The notes under the pieces were generated by a model. The model saw only the letters and a program-made list of their open reading frames with translations, had not been told where the DNA came from and did not search any database. Below, piece by piece: positions 1-4,902 of a DNA stretch of 7,840 nucleotides; within the stretch, counting starts at the first letter, position 1; each line of letters begins with the position of its first letter. A program made the translations under genes and the position numbers. Source of the stretch: Verrucomicrobiota bacterium (GTDB lineage: Bacteria; Verrucomicrobiota; Verrucomicrobiia; Verrucomicrobiales; Akkermansiaceae); NCBI GenBank assembly GCA_026397695.1, contig JAPLUJ010000655.1:1-7840 (forward strand). Direction: 5' to 3'.

Positions 1-564
1 ATATTGCGGCAGCAACTCGCGCTCCTGCCGCTTGAACGGCGACACCGCGCAACCAATGAAAAAATTGGTCCTTGGCAAGCTCTCGGATTTGCCGTTAGGC
101 CGGGTGACTTCCAAGCCCTTGTTCATGGCATCGAGCATGGCAACCAGACTCACCGAATCCAAATCAAACACCGGCAGCGCCTGCCCGCGGAACCCCGCCA
201 CCGGATAGTCGCCGGTGAGCGCCAGGATGTTGTCAAAGCCCTCCGCCGCGTAGCGCCAGGCGGCCGATTCGAGGCCGTTGCGATTGAGGTCCTTGCAGGT
301 CAGATGGATGACCAACTGGGTGCCCCGGGGCTTGAGGATATTGGCGATCCAATCCGCCGGGATCATTGGATTGCCGCCGGGATTGTCGGTGATGGACACC
401 CACGCGATGCGCGAGTCCGCCGCCAGCGCTTCGCCCAACTCGACGAGCTTGGACGGTTGATCGGGTTCGGGCATGCCGCGTGTCGTCACCAACTCGGCGC
501 CGTACACAAAGCGTTCCGCGCCCAGCATTTCACGAAAAGACGGTTGGCTGTTAGGTGTCAACAT
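1..564 (-). CDS. metF: Methylenetetrahydrofolate reductase family protein (N-terminal part, cut by window edge)
   Basis: Translating the minus strand from the ATG at 564 gives 188 uninterrupted codons that continue past the left edge. The protein would reduce 5,10-methylene-THF to 5-methyl-THF, the methyl donor for methionine synthesis, in the cytosol. Visible family signatures are an early beta-strand with acidic residue (YGAELVTTRG, about residues 21-30), ITDNPGGNP (about 58-66), HLTCKDLNRNGLES (about 85-98, compare the HLTC segment of E. coli MetF) and the flavin-site-like ILALTGDYP (about 111-119). The start is chosen because the similarity begins shortly after it and no longer reading is plausible; no Shine-Dalgarno is visible and the ATG is preceded by ACAAACC. 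It is divergent from the methionine-related metY gene. The family call is firm. Because the C-terminal part is missing, whether it is a canonical MetF or a MetF-like paralogue cannot be settled. Confidence 0.82.
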   Translation of the reverse strand, partial: MLTPNSQPSFREMLGAERFVYGAELVTTRGMPEPDQPSKLVELGEALAADSRIAWVSITDNPGGNPMIPADWIANILKPRGTQLVIHLTCKDLNRNGLESAAWRYAAEGFDNILALTGDYPVAGFRGQALPVFDLDSVSLVAMLDAMNKGLEVTRPNGKSESLPRTNFFIGCAVSPFKRQERELLPQY

Positions 565-683
565 GGTTTGTGAATTCAGGTTACACGCTGTCGGCGGGCC
601 GGTCTTGTGTTCTGGAATGTTTCTTTGGTGAAAACAAACTATCCGGGCAGTCGGACCATGGCGCGGCGCGTGACGGCTGGGCA

Positions 684-715
684 GATTTCCCCTGCGCGAG
701 CGCCAGTGGGAAATC
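684..715 (+). promoter_or_regulatory. Stem-loop 1 in the metY leader
   Basis: GATTTCCC at 684-691 and GGGAAATC at 708-715 are perfect inverted repeats of 8 bp. The intervening bases can extend the stem (CTG with CAG, CGC with GCG, a bulged C) or form a GCGA tetraloop. It lies 17 bases before the second, longer hairpin and 157 bases before the metY start. It has no following T-run, so it is not a terminator by itself. An aptamer-like or anti-terminator role is inference; an inverted-repeat protein site is an alternative. Confidence 0.45.
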
Positions 716-732
716 AATTCATTGCCGCTTGC

Positions 733-798
733 GGGAGCATCCCGCCAGCATCTGCGCTCTGGAAATCCAGCAGATGGTGGCTTGCTCCCCTGATTTTT
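733..798 (+). terminator. Long hairpin with T-tract in the metY leader (terminator or attenuator candidate)
   Basis: GGGAGCA (733-739) pairs perfectly with TGCTCCC (783-789). Inside it GCCA pairs with TGGC, CATCTG with CAGATG, and CTGG with CCAG around an AAAT loop, giving about 21 base pairs with one G-G mismatch, one bulge and one small internal loop. The hairpin is followed by TGA and then TTTTT at 794-798, the arrangement of an intrinsic terminator read on the plus strand. No plus-strand gene is visible upstream, so it most plausibly acts on the metY transcript as an attenuator about 75 bases before the start codon. A terminator for an unseen small RNA in 600-730 is the alternative. Confidence 0.5.
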
Positions 799-872
799 GT
801 CATCCATGGTGGCGCCGCACATTCCGCTTCTCTTCCGGCGTCCGACTCCCTACACCCCCTGTCCACACTACC

Positions 873-2112
873 ATGCAACTCGCCACGCTTTGTCTTCACG
901 CCGGTTACTCTTCGGATCCCACGACCCACGCTTGCGCGGTGCCGGTCTATCGCACCGCCTCCTATGTATTCGACAGCACCGAACACGCCGCCAACCTGTT
1001 TGCGCTGCGCGAACTCGGCAACATCTACACCCGCCTGATGAACCCCACCCACGACGTGCTCGAACAACGCGTCGCCGCCATGGAAGTCGGGGCCGCCGGC
1101 CTCGCGATCGCCTCCGGCACCTCGGCGATTTTCTACTCGATCATCAACCTCGCCCAAGCCGGCGACAACATCGTTTCCGCTAGAAACCTCTATGGCGGCA
1201 CCTACACCCAGTTCAAGGACATCCTGCCCGCGCTGGGCATCGAAGTGCGCTTCGTGGATTCCACCCAGCCCGCCAACTTCGCCGCCGCCATCGATGACAA
1301 AACCCGCGCCCTGTTCTGCGAGAGCGTTTCCAATCCGGCGCTGGAAATTTCCGACCTCGAGGGCATCTCCGCCATCGCCCGTTCTAACGGCCTGCCGCTG
1401 ATCGTTGATTCCACGTTCTCCACCCCCTATCTCACCAGGCCTATCGAATTCGGCGCGGACATCGTCGTCCACTCGCTGACCAAATGGCTCGGCGGCCATG
1501 GCACGGCCATCGGCGGCATCGTCATTGACTCGGGCACTTTCAATTGGGTTGCGCTGGGGCCACGACCTGCCCGCGCCGCTCGCGCCGCTGGCTTACATCC
1601 TGCGCATGCGCACCGGCCCGCTGCGCAACCTCGGTGCCTGCCTCTCACCAGACAATGCGTGGATCGCCCTGCAAGGCATCGAAACGTTGCCGCTGCGCAT
1701 GGAGCGACATTGTCACAACGCCCTTGCCGCCGCCCAACACCTGCTAGACCATCCGGCCGTCGAGTGGGTCCGTTTCCCCAGTCTCCCCGGCGACCCGCAG
1801 GCTGCGCTCAACGACAAATACCTGTGCGGCAAAGGCGGAGCTATGGTCATCTTCGGCATCAAGGGCGGGGCCGTGGCCGGTGCCAGATTCATCGATTCCC
1901 TCAAACTCTTCAAACACCTCGCCAACGTCGGCGATGCCAAATCGCTGGCCATCCACCCGGCCACCACCACCCACTCCCAGCTCAACGAGGAACAACAACG
2001 TGACGCCGGCATCCCCCCCGAACTCATCCGCCTCTCGATCGGCATCGAACACATCGATGACATCCTCGCCGACCTCGACCAGGCGCTGGCCGCCGCAACC
2101 CAGAAGTTATAG
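873..2112 (+). pseudogene. metY: O-acetylhomoserine sulfhydrylase (metY-type PLP enzyme), frameshifted with internal deletion
   Basis: This gene encodes a cystathionine gamma-synthase family enzyme that would make homocysteine from O-acetylhomoserine and sulfide, with PLP as cofactor. From ATG 873 the first frame runs 225 residues: HAGYSSDP near the N-terminus, YTRLMNPT (52-59), SGTSAIF (81-87), IVDSTFSTPYL (177-187) and the PLP-lysine motif SLTKW with Lys204. After FNW (codon ending 1547) the family sequence jumps to the +1 frame, resuming at GLRWGHDLPA (from 1546) and running to the TAG at 2110-2112 through GIETLPLRMERH, HLANVGDAKSLAIHPATT and RLSIGIEHIDDILADL. The two halves sum to about 412 residues, whereas the family usually has about 430. 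The conserved stretch between FNW and HGL (normally GKFP...TEPDPSYHG) is absent, implying loss of about 50-56 bases, of the form 3n+2. It is a real pseudogene or an assembly error. No Shine-Dalgarno is seen. Translation continuing in the first frame after 1547 is junk. Confidence 0.85.
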
Positions 2113-2153
2113 GTCCCATAGGTCCCATAGGTCCCATAGGTCCCATAGGTCCC
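2109..2153. repeat. Five perfect tandem copies of a 9-bp unit (ATAGGTCCC)
   Basis: The unit ATAGGTCCC is repeated exactly five times, beginning two bases into the last metY codons so that the metY stop TAG is itself part of the first unit. The array fills most of the 62-base gap between the convergent metY and trpC stop codons. Perfect identity of all copies points to recent slippage or expansion. On either strand it could be translated as a regular peptide (Met-Gly-Pro or Ser-His-Arg), but no gene context supports that. Confidence 0.95.
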
Positions 2154-2168
2154 ATGGGACTTATGGGA
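2141..2168. repeat. 28-bp imperfect palindrome closing the 9-bp array, between convergent genes
   Basis: The last one and a half repeat units are followed by their inverted copy. Positions 2141-2154 pair with 2155-2168 with a single G-T wobble, and the centre GTCCCATGGGAC (2149-2160) is a perfect 12-bp palindrome. It lies 28 bases after the metY stop and 6 bases after the trpC stop (read on the minus strand). It could end transcription from both sides as a stem-loop, but neither strand shows a T-run, so a factor-independent terminator is not proven. Confidence 0.7.
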
Positions 2169-2174
2169 ATGATG

Positions 2175-2963
2175 CTATATACTCTCCAGTTCCAGATAGG
2201 CTTCGATCGCGCGCGACGGATCATGGGCGCGCATCAGCGCTTCGCCGATGAGCACCGCGTTGGCTCCGGCCTCGAGCACCCGCAGGGCGTCTTGCGGCGT
2301 CTTGATGCCGCTTTCCGAAACTAACAGGATATCCTCGGGCACTTCCTCGGCGAGCCGCTCGGTGGTTGTTAGGTTAACTTCGAAGGTTTTGAGGTTGCGG
2401 TTGTTGACGCCGATCAGGTCCGCGCCGAGATCGAGGGCGCGCTCCATTTCCCACAGGTCGTGCACTTCGACGAGCACATCGAGCATGAACGCCTTCGCCT
2501 CGTCGTAGAGGCGGCGCAGTGTGGCGTCATTGAGTGCGGCGACGATCAGGAGGATGGCGTCCGCTCCCGCCACCGCGGCCTCGTGGATCTGCACCTCGTG
2601 GATCATGAAATCCTTGCGCAACAAGGGTGCCCCGGAAAATTTTGAGATCTGCGTGAGATCGCTCAGTGATCCTTGGAAATACTTCTCGTCGGTTAGAACC
2701 GACAGGCAGGACGCGCCGCCTTCGAGGTAGCGCCGGGCTTGGCGGGCCGGATCGAAATCCGGGTCTATCAATCCCACCGAGGGCGAGGCTTGCTTGATTT
2801 CCGCGATCACCCCGAGGCGGCCGGGACCACGGTCAAGGGCGCTGCGGAAGCCGCCGAAATCGTTGCGCAGCAGGGCGGCGGCGCGCAGCAAACCGGCCCG
2901 TGGCATCAATGCTTCGACTTCGAGGCGCTTGGTGGCGAGGATTTCTGCGAGCTTGTCGGACAT
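2175..2963 (-). CDS. trpC: Indole-3-glycerol phosphate synthase
   Basis: This 262-residue (beta/alpha)8-barrel enzyme closes the ring of CdRP to indole-3-glycerol phosphate in tryptophan synthesis. The usual catalytic and phosphate-site motifs are present in order: AEIKQASPSVG with Glu55 and Lys57, LLRKDFMI with Lys117, VLVEVHD with Glu166, GVNNRNLKTF with Asn187, VSESGI with Glu217-Ser218, and VLIGEALMRA near the end. The length matches stand-alone TrpC, with no fused TrpF domain. The frame stays open 33 codons upstream of the chosen ATG, but family homology begins at MSDKLAEIL, so 2963 is preferred. No Shine-Dalgarno precedes it; the leader ends CACGCGCC. No other trp gene is in the window, so it is not in a visible trp operon. 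It converges with metY and diverges from the tRNA gene. Confidence 0.96.
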   Translation of the reverse strand: MSDKLAEILATKRLEVEALMPRAGLLRAAALLRNDFGGFRSALDRGPGRLGVIAEIKQASPSVGLIDPDFDPARQARRYLEGGASCLSVLTDEKYFQGSLSDLTQISKFSGAPLLRKDFMIHEVQIHEAAVAGADAILLIVAALNDATLRRLYDEAKAFMLDVLVEVHDLWEMERALDLGADLIGVNNRNLKTFEVNLTTTERLAEEVPEDILLVSESGIKTPQDALRVLEAGANAVLIGEALMRAHDPSRAIEAYLELESI

Positions 2964-3007
2964 GGCGCGTGGGGAAATAAAACCCGGCACCGGGAGAATG
3001 CACACGG

Positions 3008-3023
3008 AAAATTTGCAAATTTT
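3008..3023. promoter_or_regulatory. 16-bp perfect AT-rich palindrome between trpC and tRNA-Gly
   Basis: AAAATTTG is followed directly by CAAATTTT, a perfect two-fold symmetric 16-mer in an otherwise GC-rich sequence. It overlaps the first two bases of the plus-strand -35 candidate of the tRNA promoter and lies 45 bases upstream of the trpC ATG on the other strand. It could be an operator for a dimeric regulator or simply an AT-rich promoter element. Confidence 0.45.
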
Positions 3024-3052
3024 GACTTGTAGGTGATTTGGTCTGGTGTAGA
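3022..3052 (+). promoter_or_regulatory. Promoter candidate for tRNA-Gly
   Basis: TTGACT at 3022-3027 is one base from the sigma-70 -35 consensus. TGTAGA at 3047-3052 is a moderate -10 box with a rather long 19-base spacer. The predicted start would fall near 3059, some 15 bases before the mature tRNA. The spacing is not ideal, so this is tentative. Confidence 0.35.
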
Positions 3053-3074
3053 AAGCGCGCACGCGGTTAGCGAC

Positions 3075-3149
3075 GCGGGCGTAGCTCAGTGGTAGAGCGC
3101 CACCTTGCCAAGGTGGATGTCGTGAGTTCGAATCTCATCGCCCGCTCCA
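3075..3149 (+). tRNA. tRNA-Gly (anticodon GCC), CCA encoded
   Basis: This gene encodes a complete cloverleaf. The acceptor stem is GCGGGCG (3075-3081) with CGCCCGC (3139-3145), the discriminator is T, and CCA is encoded at 3147-3149. The D-arm carries GTAGCTCAGTGGTAGAGC. The anticodon stem is CCACC/GGTGG with loop TTGCCAA, putting GCC at 3107-3109. The T-arm has the GTTCGAATC motif. It reads glycine GGC and GGT codons. A small stem (GCCGG 3155-3159, CCGGC 3166-3170) follows, without a T-run, and could mark the transcript end or a processing site. The gene lies 53 bases upstream of prmA on the same strand, so read-through into prmA is possible. Confidence 0.98.
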
Positions 3150-3202
3150 CTTTCGCCGGGCATTTCCGGCAGGGCGCGGGGTTGATTTAACGCGGGATTT
3201 GC

Positions 3203-4066
3203 ATGTTCGTTTGGTCGAAACTCTCTGCGACAAAATGGATGGACGCTTGGGAAGAGCGCTTCACCGGCAATCCGAATCTCGTCATCGAATCGCTCAAAGG
3301 CGGGAAATCCATCCGCATCCGCTTGTTCTGCCATACCCGCAAGGATGCCCAGGCCGTGGTCCAACAATTCGGCGGCACCGTGCGCCAAATGACCCACACC
3401 GAGTGGCATCCCCCGGTGGACCCACCCCGCCCGGTCAAGGTGCGCAACCGGCTCCTGCTCACCGCCGCAACCCGGCCGCAAAAAATCGCGGCGCTCCAAC
3501 AGGACCATCCGCAGCGTGAAATCATATCGATCCCGCCGGAAATGGCCTTTGGCACCGGCGATCACGCGACCACCGCCACCTGCCTGCGCTTGTTAGTGGA
3601 TGTCGCCCGCGAGCGCAAGGGCACCGCGTGGACGGTCGCCGACCTCGGTACCGGCACCGGCATCCTGGCCATCGCCGCGGTCAAACTCGGCGCGGGTGAT
3701 ATCTTCGCCTGTGATTTTGATCCGTTCGCCGTGGCGGCGGCCGCCCGCAATGCCATGCGCAACGGCACCCCCGGCATTCTAACAAAGAAACAGGACATCC
3801 TGACATGGAAGCCGCGCCGGCAAGGCTATGAGGTCGTCACGGCCAACCTGTTTTCCACGGTGTTGATCGCGGCCTGGCCGGTGATCGTGAAAGCGCTCGC
3901 GCCCGGCGGCGACCTGATCGTTTCCGGCATCCTCGCCAGCCAGGCATGGGAGGTTGTCACCGCCGCCGCTTCTAACGGACTGGGTTTCACCCGGGTGATC
4001 AGGAAAGGCAAATGGGTCACCGCCCGCGGCGGCCACCTCGCGGATCTGATCGCGGCGCAGGCATGA
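3203..4066 (+). CDS. prmA: Ribosomal protein L11 methyltransferase
   Basis: This 287-residue SAM-dependent methyltransferase would trimethylate amino groups of ribosomal protein L11. A divergent N-terminal L11-recognition domain (about 1-95) precedes the class I methyltransferase fold. Diagnostic motifs are PPEMAFGTGDHATT (111-124), which is the PrmA signature, the SAM-binding loop VADLGTGTGILAIAA (145-159), the acidic CDFDP (170-174) and TANLF (213-217) in place of the usual NI/NL active-site strand motif, followed by GGDLIVSGIL. Length is normal for PrmA (about 290). The start MFVWSKL is preferred because aromatic-rich N-termini with a following W-x-E segment fit this family; no Shine-Dalgarno is visible (leader ends GGGATTTGC). 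The stop TGA at 4064-4066 lies only 3 bases from the stop of the convergent mutM, leaving no room for a terminator between them. Confidence 0.93.
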   Translation: MFVWSKLSATKWMDAWEERFTGNPNLVIESLKGGKSIRIRLFCHTRKDAQAVVQQFGGTVRQMTHTEWHPPVDPPRPVKVRNRLLLTAATRPQKIAALQQDHPQREIISIPPEMAFGTGDHATTATCLRLLVDVARERKGTAWTVADLGTGTGILAIAAVKLGAGDIFACDFDPFAVAAAARNAMRNGTPGILTKKQDILTWKPRRQGYEVVTANLFSTVLIAAWPVIVKALAPGGDLIVSGILASQAWEVVTAAASNGLGFTRVIRKGKWVTARGGHLADLIAAQA

Positions 4067-4069
4067 TCG

Positions 4070-4885
4070 TCACTTCTGGCACTGCGGGCACCAGAACGTC
4101 GAGCGTTGGCCGGTAACCGCGTGGCGGATCGCGGTGCCGCAGACCTGGCAGGGTTCGCCGGTGCGTTGATAGACGCAGAGTTGCTGCTTGAAATACCCGG
4201 GCTTGCCGTCGGCATGCAGGAAATCGCGCAAGGTGGTGCCGCCGGCGGCGATTGCTTCGGTTAGAACAGCGCGGATGGCGGTCACGAGTTTGGCGAGACG
4301 GGGTTTTGTCACGCGTCTGGCCATCGTTTGCGGGCGGATGCCCGCGCGGAACAATGCCTCGGAGGCATAGATGTTGCCCACGCCGACCACCACTTTGGCG
4401 TCCATGATGACGAGTTTGATCGCGGCGGAGCGTTTGGCGCAGGCCGCGGTTAGATGGGCGCTGGTGAAGCCCTCCTCTAACGGTTCCGGCCCGAGATTGG
4501 CTAACAACGGATGCGCCAGCGGATCACCGGTGACGCGCAACACCAGCCCGAAACGCCGTGGATCGTGCAACCGCAGTTGTTTGCCATGGGCCAGCGTGAT
4601 GCCGAGGTGGTCGTGTGGCTGCCACGGCTGCGCCGCTGTGGTCACCCGCAGGATACCGGACATGCCGAGATGGATCAGCAGCGTGCTGCCGTCGTCGATC
4701 TCCAGCAGCAGATACTTCGCGCGCCGCCGTATGCCCGTGACGCGCCGCCCCTCGATGGCGGCCAGCGATTTGGAAACCGGTTGCCGGAGATCACGGCGGC
4801 GCACAATCACCTGCGCAACCCGCGCACCTAACAGATGCGGCGCGATGCCGCGGCGGGTGGTTTCAACTTCGGGAAGTTCGGGCAT
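4070..4885 (-). CDS. mutM: Formamidopyrimidine-DNA glycosylase (Fpg/MutM)
   Basis: This 271-residue base-excision repair enzyme removes 8-oxoguanine and formamidopyrimidines and cuts the abasic site. The mature N-terminus PELPEVE supplies the catalytic Pro2 and Glu3. Lys57 is in RRAKYLLLE, the helix-insertion Met75 in HLGMSG, and a DPRRFG segment and VVGVGNIYASEALF follow. The C-terminal zinc finger is complete, with Cys246, Cys249, Cys266 and Cys269 spaced C-x2-C-x16-C-x2-C, and Arg261 in QRSTFWCPQC. All key residues are intact and the length is standard. The frame extends upstream into mutS, but MPELP fixes the start. It begins 17 bases after the mutS stop on the same strand, so the two are very probably one transcript joining mismatch repair and oxidised-base repair. 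No Shine-Dalgarno lies in the 17-base gap. Confidence 0.97.
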   Translation of the reverse strand: MPELPEVETTRRGIAPHLLGARVAQVIVRRRDLRQPVSKSLAAIEGRRVTGIRRRAKYLLLEIDDGSTLLIHLGMSGILRVTTAAQPWQPHDHLGITLAHGKQLRLHDPRRFGLVLRVTGDPLAHPLLANLGPEPLEEGFTSAHLTAACAKRSAAIKLVIMDAKVVVGVGNIYASEALFRAGIRPQTMARRVTKPRLAKLVTAIRAVLTEAIAAGGTTLRDFLHADGKPGYFKQQLCVYQRTGEPCQVCGTAIRHAVTGQRSTFWCPQCQK

Positions 4886-4902
4886 GGCGGTGGAGCTATA
4901 TG

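Larger units (their letters stand above)
565..872. promoter_or_regulatory. Divergent metF/metY intergenic region (leader and promoters)
   Basis: This 308-base gap separates two divergent methionine-pathway genes. Reading frames that cross it on the plus strand show no family resemblance before the ATG at 873, so I treat it as non-coding. An AT-richer patch at about 606-654 is the likeliest place for the divergent promoters, but no clean -35/-10 pair stands out on either strand. The right half (684-798) folds into two strong stem-loops, listed separately. I looked for the core motifs of SAM-I (the GGCAACC-type core) and cobalamin riboswitches on both strands and did not recognise them. Confidence 0.5.

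Noticed and set aside
555..872. In-frame extension of metY upstream to 555
   Set aside because: The translated extension has no family resemblance and crosses two strong stem-loops. Homology starts right at MQLATLCLHAGY (873).
714..1499. Minus-strand frame of 261 codons opposite metY
   Set aside because: The composition is typical of a GC-rich shadow frame (Gly/Asp/Arg-rich, no recognisable domain), and the plus strand is a clear PLP enzyme.
2109..2168. CRISPR array
   Set aside because: Units are 9 bp with no spacers; this is a simple tandem repeat.
2024..2224. Collagen-like Met-Gly-Pro repeat peptide on the minus strand
   Set aside because: It is only the translation of the 9-bp intergenic array and of the antisense of metY and the trpC end; no start signal or family supports it.
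2976..2994. Small hairpin CCCGGTGCCGGG followed by TTTTATTT in the trpC leader (minus strand), a possible Trp attenuator
   Set aside because: The stem is only 4-5 bp, and no leader peptide with Trp codons is visible upstream, so attenuation is not supported.
3086..3565. Minus-strand frame of 159 codons ending in GDEIRTHDIHLGKVALYH
   Set aside because: The C-terminal peptide is the antisense translation of the tRNA-Gly gene, a well-known spurious protein. The rest is the opposite strand of prmA.
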